Of a stretch of 64,000 bases of DNA, positions 10,538 to 21,084 are shown piece by piece (the first letter of the stretch is position 1; each line of letters starts with the position of its first letter). Both the position numbers and the translations under genes were made by a program. Below the pieces are notes generated by a model. It had not been told where the DNA came from, did not search any database, and saw only the letters and a program-made list of their open reading frames with translations. Where the stretch lies: contig NW_019028994.1 of NCBI RefSeq assembly GCF_002105155.1, positions 558,001 through 622,000 on the forward strand, given 5' to 3'. Source of the stretch: Lobosporangium transversale. Taxonomy: Eukaryota; Mortierellomycota; Mortierellomycetes; Mortierellales; Mortierellaceae.

Positions 10538-11040
10538 AATCTGTTTCTAGCTCTGCTGATATAAAAAAAAAAATAAAGAAAGAAGGCGTGAGACTGAGGC
10601 CATAGAGGGTCGGCGTACGGCTCTAAGCAAATGGGATACATAATGGGTCCTTTGCTCAGAAGCACTCCTACTCTCTTAGAGGGTGTTGGTATTGCTTTTT
10701 ATTGAATCCATCTTTTTTTTTTTTTCTAAAGGGGTTACGGGGACAAGAGACAGGAACGCCGAGAAAGTAAATGAGTGAGTGGGAAGGAGAGCTTACTCGG
10801 CTTAGAAGGGTTTGGAAAGGTGTTGGGTGAAGCAATAAAGAAGGAAGAAAAGGAATGCATGAATGCATGAGACATATTTTTTTTTTTTCCCAGTATAGCC
10901 TGGGAGGTATTTGCAGAGGTTACAAGCAGGATTACAATTGGTGCAAAAACACAGTCACATATATACTTATTGAATACAAATTTTGTAATTTAAATTTTTA
11001 AGATTTCATTTTGTAATCCGATTACAGCAAACTACCGTTT
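10538..11040. other. Upstream region of the Crypton gene, no supported gene
   Basis: The stretch contains A/T runs and short frames without domain signal. It presumably holds the divergent promoters of the Crypton gene and TAF13. Confidence 0.35.
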
Positions 11041-11125
11041 CAGTACAGTACAGTACAGGTCACTGCTTTCAGCACGTACATGTGCACGTGAACTTCGTCC
11101 TCAGGCTGGGTGACGAGCTTTTGAA
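11041..11125. repeat. Fragment of the foldback/MITE-like repeat end
   Basis: The words 'gtacaggtcactgc' and 'gaacttcgtcctcaggctgg' followed by 'tgacgag' match, in inverted orientation, the ends and immediate flanks of the repeat at 5150-5190 and 5625-5655. Only the terminal parts are present, joined directly, as expected for a deletion derivative or excision scar. It lies about 80 bp upstream of TAF13. Confidence 0.5.
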
Positions 11126-11204
11126 CAAGTGTGGATTGCTTCCGTTACCCACAGCCAAATTTGGGCATGTCCATTTTGTTTTCTACAGACTTTGAGGAAC
11201 CATC

Positions 11205-11983
11205 ATGGCAGACTCATTTGCTCAGGACACTGGAAACAATGCGACATCAACAACTAATCCTGGCGCTACTACCATTGTCGGCGGCGCATCAACTGCATTA
11301 GGTACTGGTGTCAAGAAACCAGCCGCTACTTTGGGACGACCACCTGGTTCAACAAATGAACCTCGAAACAAGAGGAAGAAATACGTCTTTGGAAAAGAAT
11401 GTAAAAAAATCATTTTATACTCTGTTCCTAGACAAGTGCAACAATCAATAAGCAATGCAAAAAAAAAAAAAAAAAAAAAAAAAAGAAAAAAAGAAAAGGT
11501 GCTAAATCTTGACTACCTCTTTTTTTTTTTTTTATTTTTTTTTTATACACATATACATCTGATCTTGTCTAGTGAAGCAACTCATGTACGGATTTGGAGA
11601 TGTACCTAACCCAGCGAATGATGCTGTAGGCGTCTTGGAGGATATGTTGATTGAGTACTTGACTGACACTGTAAGGAAGATTATTGAAGTTGCAGGCAAT
11701 AATAATTGATCAAGAGCACATCAATGTCAACTGACAGATGAAAGGATTTTTTTTTTTTTTTTTCTTTTGAACAATTTAGTGCACGCAGGCTGCAGCTGTG
11801 GCAGATAAGCGCGGAAAAGTAAATGTCGAAGACTTTAAATTTGTATTGCGCAAAGATTCTAAAAAACGAGCTCGTGTAGACGAACTGTTGTACATGAACG
11901 AGGATATTCGACGTGCTAAAAAGATTGCAGACATTCCAGAGTTGGACGGCACCAAAGGAGGTGCCAAGGATGCCCCAATCTAA
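11205..11983 (+). CDS. TAF13: Transcription initiation factor TFIID subunit 13 (TAF13)
   Basis: Model: exons 11205-11400, 11573-11670 and 11780-11983, giving 165 aa with continuous phase; both introns carry long T or A tracts. The N-terminal 65 residues are Ala/Thr/Gly-rich and end in a basic NKRKK patch. From about residue 62 the histone-fold region follows the TAF13 family closely: FGKELKQLMYGFGD, VLEDMLIEYLTD, then VNVEDFKFVLRKD and RARVDELLYMNEDIRRAKK. TAF13 pairs with TAF11 through its histone fold within TFIID in the nucleus. The core matches the usual length; the N-terminal extension is longer than in animals. A/T runs directly follow the stop. Confidence 0.92.
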
Positions 11984-12394
11984 AAAGAAAAAGAAAAAGA
12001 AAAAAAAAAAAAAAAAAAAAAAGCGCTGTCCTCCAACCTACCCCATACAAACATGTATTATATATAACTTTTTTTTTTTTTTTTTTTTTTTTTTCTTTTT
12101 TAGCTTAGAATTATTTGTACTTTTATTACCTCGTTCTTCTTTTATACATCAACAATATTTTGTTCCTCATAATCAATGACATGAAGAATAGATCAGGTGG
12201 TCACCCAAGCAAAGGTTCATGTTTATGTAATGTAATGAGCTCGTTCACTTTTATTCTGACATTTTAGAATGAATAATAATAAAAGTTGATCAGTATATAA
12301 ATAAGTATTCAAACCCAAAGCCATATTAACTTTATATATACTTTTGAGTGAAAGAGGTCTCATTGTCCAAAAGTCAAGTTTGTGAGATGCCAAA

Positions 12395-12560
12395 TTTTGT
12401 TACAACGCTGTAGGTCGACCAAAGACTACCGGTTTAAATACAGTGTGTGTAGCGAATGTAATTATGCACATATCATTTCATGCAGATCTCGCGATTAAAG
12501 GAATCGATAAGCAGTACTGAGATTAAAGAATAAAACAAAGGAGATATTTGATTAATCATC
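12395..12560 (+). pseudogene. Relic of an NLR-gene 3' end
   Basis: The plus strand contains a stretch translating to DYRFKYS followed by degenerate CSEC and AHIISCR words, then 'taaagaataaa'. This is the terminal segment of the full NLR genes (DYRF..YSMCSEC, AHVISCRPR) plus their 3' flank. Nothing upstream resembles WD40 coding sequence, so only the last part survives. The rest of 11984-13910 shows no supported gene: it holds a 'tatatata' microsatellite near 13180-13205, GA/CT runs and long A/T homopolymers. Confidence 0.6.
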
Positions 12561-13910
12561 ATAAAAAGAGAGAGTGCTGGTATATATATATATACGTCCT
12601 CTGCACGGGCAAAAAGGATACCGTTGGTATATATACATTATGGTTGGTAATGTAGCACAGACATTAACCACTGCTTCTTTCTTGCTTAATGCTTTTTGTG
12701 GTATACAATACTCCTAGATATGCGCCTCAATATAAAGCTTTGAAAAAAAAAAAAAAAAAAAAAAAGCTTATTGAAAAGAGTATGCTTCACATCTGGAGAG
12801 AGAGAGAGAAAGAGAAAGAGAGAGAGAACAGTAAAAGATTATTTGTCAGGGGGCATCATTTGATAACGGATGCAAATGAATGACATTCTTTACATGTTCC
12901 AAGTACATGTTCATGAATGTTATGCAAATGTACATGCATTCGCCCTCATCGATCACACAAGGCAAACGGTGGGGTCATTTATTTAAAGTATAAAATCCGA
13001 TCATCTTCCCAGGATCACGACATCATCTACTGTACATGGACATGTACGATCTATTCAAGAAAAAAGAGACTTTTGGCTTTGGAAACAAGGCATTTTTGGC
13101 TCAACGCTCAACCAACGAGGGTTGTACAACGGGGGAAACAGATGGTCTTTAGAAAGAATTCTCTTGGTTCGAATGAAGCCATTATATATATATATATATA
13201 TATGTAAACACATAACAAAAGCTTTTTTTTGTGTTTTAAACATTAGGGATAGACCATGTGCTACACTTTTTACTTTCTCCACTTTTCTTTACACATGTGC
13301 ATGGATGCATTAAGCTCTCTCTCTCTGATTCTTCAAAAGTTCCACTACTAAAGACAAGTGTGGCAAAAAAAAAAAAAAAAAAAAAAAACATCTGCAATTA
13401 AACAGAGCAAATCGCTTTTTTTTTTCTCCTCTTTTTTTTTTTTTTTTTAATAATAATGACAAAAACAAAAAAAAAAAAAAAAAAAAAAAAGATGAATGGA
13501 GGCAAATAGAAAGAAAGAAAGAAAAGAAAAGAAAAAGGTCTCTTTGTTGTTATACTACTACTAATAGATAAAGAGATAAAAAGATAAAGATAAAAAAATA
13601 AAAATAAAAAACGAGATCGGTAGGCTTTCCTTGACAAGAAAAGGCATAGGAAGGGGAGAGAGAAAGAGGAGGGGTAACTGTTTTGTCTCTTTGTCCATCG
13701 GAAATGGGAAAAAGAGTAAAAGAAAAAGAAAAGAAAAAGGAAAATCGAAGAGGCTCCTTGGTATTATAGACGCGGACTAAATTTTTTTTTTTTTTTAGAC
13801 ATGCCAATGCTATTATGTTTTAGCTGTTTGTTTGCTTGTTGGTTGAATGTCGTCTTTGTCTGTTTGATTTGCCTCCTCTTCCTCCTTTCATTTTTTTTTT
13901 CTTTTCTTTT

Positions 13911-16091
13911 CTAACCACAAAAGACCTTGGCTTTGCCAACAACTACGCCATTGGTGTCGATAAAGCAGGGCATGACGCACACCTTGACCTTGCCTCCTTC
14001 CTTGCTCTTGTGAGCTGGAACCATCTTTTCTGGATCAAATTCGCTCTCACTCGGAATCACCTGTGCCATAATCTCCGCATTCTGGCTCCTCATTGTCAAA
14101 CTGAGCTCGATCGCCTTTGTTACCAAATCAAGTACCTATGAACGCAATTTAAAAAAAATAAAAAATAAAAAAAAAAAAAAAGTGGAGCAATCAATATCCA
14201 ATGCATAAAACTATAAACATGGGCGTTTTTTTTTTTTTTTTTTCTTCTCTCTCTCTTAATAGAAGAAAGAAAGAAAGAAAGAAAAAGAAAGAAAGAAAAA
14301 AAGAAAAAGAAAGAAAGTAAGAAAGAAAAAAAGAAAAAGAAAGAAAGAAAGAAATACCTTCTGCTGTCCTGTCCAGTTATTATATAAGCGCTCCAACTTT
14401 GTCTCGAATCCTCTAGCAATCCGTTTGGCCTCTTCAGCAGCATGTGCCTGTGCTACAGGTGCTTTTGCAGACATGAAGCAAAGTTGTTGACGGAACCGAA
14501 CGGCCTGATCTGTAAAGTTGTTCTCGACCATCCATTTATGAATTGCTGCATATTCCTTTGCGAGGGTAAAGCCGACGTAGAAGGGTCCGTGAAAGACTTC
14601 TTCCAATAATGTGTCCATGATGTACTTTTCCAAAAACATGTTGAGGATATAAGGTTGGGTGTTTCCAAACTTGTACTTCTTCTTCACTAATTGTTGAGCC
14701 TGCTCCATATTCAGGTTCACAGCCCGATCACCCGAAGAGGATTTTGTCAATTGGAGGATTGCGGCCTGGAGCATCCGAACACGTTGTTCGATCGTCGAAT
14801 GATCATCATCGGTCGCTCGAATCTGTCGGACATCATTTAGGTATTTGGATCGGAGATCATCCATTTCCTTGTCCCGTTTATGAACCAGTTCTTGAAGCTT
14901 CAATCGATCCTGTGTCACCTGAGTGAGGGACTGATGCAATTCTCGGTTCTCTTGTGACTTTTGAGTCAACGTTGTCCTCAATTGATTGACTTTGGCTTGA
15001 GATGATTCTTGTGATTTCTTCCAGCTCAGGATCTCGTCTTGTAACTTTCGGATATCGGTCGAAAGTTCTGTGGATGAACCGTTGTTCATGTTGATAGAGA
15101 GATTACCGCTGTTATTATTGCTGCCACTGCCGCTATTATTATTCCCATCCATATTAGTATTAAGATTTCCTGAAAGTTGAAGGGAACCACTTGTTAATGG
15201 TCCACTATTGTTTTCATATACTGTATTTCCTTGCTGCTGCTGCTGCTGCTGCTGTTGCTGTTGTTGTTGTTGCTGTTGCTGTTGCTGTTGCTGGTGATGA
15301 TATACATCTAATTGACCATTGCTCTCATTATTATTACCATTGTTGATATTATGCTGATGTTGTTGTTGATGTTGCTGATACTGTTGTTGAAGTTGATGAT
15401 GAGCAAGGAGTTGGTCATCAGGTACACCGCCAGCATAGCCACTGTCATAACCCTCCATTCCCATGACATTGACATTATTATTAGGTTGGTCTTGGTATGA
15501 TGGGTATTGAAGTGCTTGAGACTGTAACATTGATTCATTAGTGTATGAGCCTGATGGCATGCCCTGCATCATTGGCTGTTGCTGCATCTGTTGTTGTTGT
15601 TGTTGAAGTGGGATCTGTTGGGGTTGTGATTGTTGTTGTTGTAAAGACGCGTTAAGAGCAATTGATTCAGGATCACCCAACTGTTGCTGTTGTTGCTGTT
15701 GTTGTTGCTGTTGCTGTTGCTGTTGCTGTTGGAGTGGTGGTGAATGTTGCTGTAATGGTGGTTGCTGTTGCTGGAAAAACTGCGGTTGTTGTTGCTGTTG
15801 TTGCTGATAAAACTGTTGTTGTTGTTGTTGTTGTTGCTGACCTGGTTGTTGTTGACCCGGTACTTGGAGAGGACCCTGATTAGCTGAAAGATTAGGAGCG
15901 ACTGCAGAATTGGTCCGAGGAGGAATGGTGATACTACCGTTAACAGAGGATTGACGTTGGGCACGATATTGTTGAGAAGAACCAGAAGGAGGTGGGGTAT
16001 TGGTAGTTATGTTTGTGGCAGGAGTAGAACCAGGCGCAGCCGGGTGAGGATGGGTATCGTCCTGCTTCTTTTTGGACCTGAAAAAATTCAT
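13911..16091 (-). CDS. Poly-glutamine coiled-coil protein with conserved-looking C-terminal domain, function unknown
   Basis: Minus-strand model: exons 16091-14358 and 14135-13911 (222-nt intron full of GAAA repeats and a T run), giving 652 aa. The N-terminus (FFRSKKKQ) is basic; residues about 30-290 are dominated by Gln runs, Asn and Pro. Residues about 345-420 (LQDEILSWKKSQ onwards) have clear coiled-coil spacing. The C-terminal part (about 430-652) is non-repetitive, with segments such as FLEKYIMDTLLEEVFHGPFY, KLERLYNNWTGQQK and a second-exon end CVMPCFIDTNG, which suggests a folded helical domain. I do not recognise the family. The domain order (disordered poly-Q, coiled coil, globular end) fits a scaffold or assembly protein, but that is inference. 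Confidence 0.75.
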
Positions 16092-18215
16092 TTGCCTGTA
16101 GGGTTGTTTTTATATTAAACGAACGGAAGGAAAGAAAAAGGGGAGATGGGGAGATGGATGGAGGAGGAAAGGTAAGTGAAGGAAGGGGCAGAAGGAGGCA
16201 AGAAAATAAGAAAAAAAAAAAAAAAAAAAAAAAAAAAAGGAAATTAGGAAAGAGGCGAGCAAAAAGAAAGAGAAAAAGAGATTATGACCTGAACACAAAC
16301 AAAGTAAACGAAAATAGATAAAGACAGAGAGAGAGAAGAAAGGCAAGCGGAAGAAGAGAAAGAGAGCTGAATGGTGAATGGGCTGAAGAAAAAAAAAAAA
16401 CAAAAAAACAAGAACAAACAACAAACAAGAAAAGAAAAAAAGAGGGCTGGGCTGTACGATTGTTAAAATGTAATAAAAAATAAAATAAAATTTCTACCAA
16501 TGTTTGTAATCTTTGTGTGATCAAGGGTAGAAAAATAAAATATAAAGAGGCGACAATTGATAAAAATAAACATGTAATACAAAGGAAAAGAAAGGAAAGA
16601 AGAAGATAGAAAAGAAAAGAAGAAGAAAGGAAGCTCAATTGAAGGAATGATGAAACGGAAGAGAAGGGGAGCGATGTAATGTAAATACAATATGCAGATA
16701 TGTTATATGATACCGTTGATAATGTAATGCTCTGAATGTTCTGAATGCTATACTCATGAATGCCATGGACGGTATCACAACAGGTACACATGCATACCTT
16801 CCATACACACACATACACAGTCTAATATCAGAGCAAGAACAAGGTAAAGGTAAAGGTAAAGGTAAAGGTGATGAGCAATAACAAATATTAATTAAACCTG
16901 AATGGAATCATGAACGCAATGTATACATGTGATGCTTAAAAAAAAAAACACAGCTGAAGATTGTCGCGTTTTAACAATGACAGGGAATGATGAAGGATGA
17001 GTCTCAATCGATTGAATGAGCAATAATAACAATAAGGATGTGAGAAGTGAGCGAGAGCCGATGTTATAGACTAAGAGGGTATTAGACCAAGTAGATTGAA
17101 AGATTAGACTAGATAGCAGAGGACCTTTACGATCAATTCCCTTATTCCTTTATTCCTTGTTCCTTGTTCCTTGTTCCTTTCTCCTTCCTAGTCCCCTTAA
17201 ATCCACAGTTCAATCATGGACCCATCGCATAGAACATGACTATGCTTGCATTAAGAATTGTCAGCACAGAGGTGTGTCTAAAACTTATAAATGTATTTGA
17301 TGAATCTATCTCATCATTAGAACGCCATTCCATGGACGTTATTTTATTTGCATCAACCTCCTTTGTGTAATGCATCCTCACATTGCAATGCAACAGATAA
17401 CAAATATAAATGTATCATTGATAATATTTATATCTGTATATAAATATACCCATGAATGCAGAACATGAACAAAAATATGCATCCTTTTCCGTCAATGCTT
17501 TCAACAGATTTTAGAAACGAACCACATGCCATGTCATATGGGCAACGGACATGTCGACCCTTTCTTTCCCTTTCTTTTTCTTTTTTCTTTTTTCACGCGT
17601 CTTTAATCGTCATCGTCATCGAACAGCCACCACAAGTTTAAAAAAAGAGACCCTGCAGGACATGTCAATGATTAAGTAAAAAAAAAGCTGGCGATGACGG
17701 TTTTATCCCCATGATCGATTTACTGCCTGTTTACGTATGCGCCAAAAAGTAAAAAAACAAATAGCACCGCCACACTTTATTTTTGTCTCTTTTGAGTCTT
17801 TTCTATTGGGTGCACGTGCTACATCATTTATTCAAATAAAGAGGGTCTACCAGCATAGAGCATAAAAATGCCTTTCTACATAATTATCCTAGAAGTTCTT
17901 CAAGTTCAAACCCATTGGTGCTCTTTCTACTTTTGCCCACTTTTATACCTTGTTGTTTTATGCAATCTGTCTTGCTTTCTACCTTATTCTTATGCTCACC
18001 TCTCATACATATCCGCAGAAAATGAGTCAGACTGATTAAAATTCCTTCTTTTTTAGGCAATTGGCTGCCGCAGTCAAATGCAATAGACGCCTCTCTCCTT
18101 CTACTTCGCCTCGTTGTACAAAAAAAAAAAAAAAAAAAGCCCTGTGGGTCCAGTCCGACTACATGTCTCACTTACTCAATTGCATTGGGCAAAGCAACAC
18201 ATGTCCTCCAACTTC
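16092..18215. other. Intergenic region between divergent genes
   Basis: No gene is supported over about 2.1 kb. It holds A and GA-rich runs, a run of GGTAAA hexamers near 16838-16868, and AT-rich sequence. It probably contains both divergent promoters and 5' UTRs. Phe/Ser-rich frames on the minus strand near 16110-16820 are low-complexity shadows. Confidence 0.45.
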
Positions 18216-18223
18216 TATATAAA
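18216..18223 (+). promoter_or_regulatory. TATA box of the gene starting at 18409
   Basis: TATATAAA lies 186 bp upstream of the ATG, in a context followed by a CT-rich leader and a CAA repeat just before the start codon. Confidence 0.5.
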
Positions 18224-18408
18224 CCCATTGACTTTTCTCCTCATATTCAACATCTAGCTTATCTGACATACAACTTTCTTTTTTTTAAAAAAATAAAATA
18301 AAAACAAGGACAAGAAATCCTACTTTCCTTCAATCCAACTTCCTCTTCCTTCACACAGATACTTTTAAAAAAGAACAACAACAACAACAACAACAACAAT
18401 AACAAGCC

Positions 18409-20101
18409 ATGGCTGTATCTTCTACTAACGCTTTCCCTCGGTCGATCTCAAGCAAAGGCAACATGAACTCTCCTTCATTCACCAGCCTAGCCTCTGCCAT
18501 TGGCCCCAATACGACCCTATTCTCGGCTCTCACTTCCCTTTATCAAGCCGAGACCATGTCGTCTTCTTCCTCATCAAAGGTTTCACCCGTTTTATCGTCG
18601 TCATCATCCTCAACAACAGGAACCGTCGCCTCTGCCGCTGCCGCTGCTGCTTCGTCGGCTTCCATGTCTAATAACATTACCACTACCGCTGTTGCAACAG
18701 CTGCTGAGAATCCAGTATGCACTTCAGGATACAGATCCAAGCGCTTACAGGATCAGTCCTCTACAAATATCTCCCACAATGTCATCCTTAATTATGGCTC
18801 TGGGGACCGTGGAGCATTCATTGCTTCATTTGCCTCCATCTCCTCCTCTGCCCTCTCCACCTTCAGCCCATACAGCCTTCCTCAGCAGCGACCCCCAAAG
18901 TCGAAGGAACGTGGTCATGGCAAGGGATTCGAAACAACTCAGTCGTGCTCCGTCCCCTACTATGAAAAGCAGCACCAGCAGCAGCTTCAGCAGCAGCTTC
19001 AGCAGCACTCATCGTGCAAAGAGCGAGTTAGTGGGTTGGACAGAGTCGTCATGGCGTGCGCCATCATCTGGTAGAAAGTTTCGGTCGTCGTCACGAAAGA
19101 ATTATTCTTCTTATAATTGCACGAACGTGTACCCACATGTTGAATCAACTATAGACTTGAATTATCAGTTCCAGTACCAGAAAGGTTATCATAATAATGA
19201 GGGCGTGAATTCCGATGGAGTTGAGGATGATAATGAGGATGGCAGTGAGGATGAGGATGAGGATAGAGACATGATGTTCATGGGGAGGATGTGTGTCGAT
19301 ACGCTCTACCAAACTGACTCGGCCACTTCAGAGACCGATAGCGACGATAGTGTTTGCGACTCTGATAGCGACGATCCCTCATCCTCATCGTCATCAACAT
19401 CAACAACAATGATTGAGATGATGATGGATGATGAGCAGCTCTTGGTTGAGTTTGGAAGGAGGCCCCGAGTCTTTGACGATACCGAGACCATGGCGTTCTA
19501 TATATCGCCCTTGGCGATCACACAGCTCTCAGTCGGACTATGGACCCGCTCCCGGCCTGCATGTGTGATCATCAACACCAGCATCCCACGACAGGTTCGA
19601 TTTGATGATATGGATTGGTCCACTGATGCATTAAGGATGTTAAACACTCCCAATGCTGGTGGTAGTTCCTTATTGTCCGAGGTCTTATCAATCGAGATGT
19701 TGAATCGGTGTTTAGGTGCGACCCTTGCGAAGACTGAGATGGAGATCCGGTATCTCTTTGCGTACCAACCGATTACAGATTACACGATCACATTGCCGAA
19801 CCTATCTCCTCGAATGCATGTGGGTGTCTCAGTGACGCGTGCATTCGCATTCAAGGGTGCATATAAAAGAGCGGATTGTCGTAAACTTCTGTGGAAGAAA
19901 TTGACAGGGATCTTGGCCTCGACTAGGAATGTGATCGGAGAGCGATTCTTCAAACAGATCTTGCATGTCTGGGTCCCAAATGGTAAAGTCGCAAGGACAG
20001 TCCAGGCAACGTACAGGAGCTTACCAATAGAGGTCACCCGAAACACCGTAGTCATCATCTCTGTCGTCAATGCCAGATGGGTATTCAGCAACCGTCGCTG
20101 A
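18409..20101 (+). CDS. Ser/Ala-rich protein with acidic middle and unrecognised conserved-looking C-terminal domain
   Basis: Two overlapping frames are involved. From the ATG at 18409 the frame is rich in Ser and Ala, with natural composition to about 18808; the C-terminal frame, one base offset, ends at 20101. An intron at 18809-18866 (58 nt, weak GTGGAG donor, strong pyrimidine tract and TTCAG acceptor) would join them in phase to give 544 aa. A frameshift is the alternative, so the junction is uncertain. The second part has Ser-rich sequence, an Asp/Glu-rich stretch (EDGSEDEDEDRD), then about 230 residues of ordinary globular composition (FYISPLAITQLSVGLWTR, FFKQILHVWVPNGKV). No family is recognised. 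The acidic and Ser tracts suggest a regulated nuclear or cytosolic protein. Confidence 0.6.
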
Positions 20102-20429
20102 GGCGGGTCTTCTAAGGCCCAGTATATTGTATATATCTATATTTCCTATGTATTAAAACCGAAAGAGTGAAACAGTGGCTGCCACAACTGACCGCCTTGT
20201 CTCTTTTTCGATAAAAAGAAAAGGTGTTTCTGTAGTTTCTGTGTAGTTTCTGTGTAGTTTGTTATAATATAATTTCCAGTTTGTACTACAGTTACAGCGG
20301 TTGATATTAAAAAAAGCTGTATATGAAGAAAGGATTGAAGCCATGCCATGTCTCAAATATCTTCAAGATATCTCTAGTTCTCAAAACTATTTCCTCTGTC
20401 ACTACACTGGTCAAAAGGATAAACTAGAA

Positions 20430-20894
20430 TTATTCCCTTTGGTTTGTGTCTACATCGTGTTCAGGCTCATTGATAAAATGGAGTGAACTTGTCTTGCTAT
20501 TGACTTCAAAACTACTGATAGTTAGTTGATGAGGTGTGAGAGGTGCTTGATAAGAGATTAGTATGAATTGCATGTACCCGAGGTGCACATCACTTGACAC
20601 TAGGAAACCGTCTCCTGGACGAGAAAGGGCAAAGCTCCAATACTTTTTGTTATCCAAAACGATTGAAAGATCTCAACCAAAGCGGTGTCTTCTTTTTTTA
20701 CGACAAAGAGGAAGAGTTATTGCTTTGATGGCACTCAATGTTTGATGCAATTGCTTGTAGAGCGTTTGTCCTTGATCGTGAGTATTGCTCGTGTACAGAC
20801 GCAAGACGAGTATTTTCGCAGTTCTCAACAATGAGAGTACAGATATTGAGTTCTCAGTGATATTTCCGTAGATTAAGAGCACATAGCACATCAC
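20430..20894 (-). pseudogene. Degenerate coding remnant downstream of NLR copy 1
   Basis: A minus-strand frame of about 155 codons is broken by a single TGA (in the HRFG..DLSIV region) and then runs open to TAA (ending HFINEPEHDVDTNQ). The corresponding place in copy 2 (55360-55861) has TGG, so the stop probably replaced a Trp codon. The family is unknown. It may be the tail of a separate gene that was duplicated together with the NLR gene. Confidence 0.5.
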
Positions 20895-21084
20895 TCAGAT
20901 CAATTAGGTGCATATGGACAAGACACACATCTGCACGAAAGAACTGAAGATAAAAGCGCGTTTGTCGTGCCATGCTGGTCAAGTAAAAGACGAGTGTATA
21001 TTATTCTCTTTTTAAGGTAATTAACCACCAAATAGCTCTGCACTCTATTCCTTATTCTCAATAGCACGCTGTTTATTGCTTCCC

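Noticed and set aside
14120..14443. Phe/Ser-rich minus-strand frames across the poly-Q gene intron
   Set aside because: They are translations of GAAA and T repeats in an intron with good splice signals.
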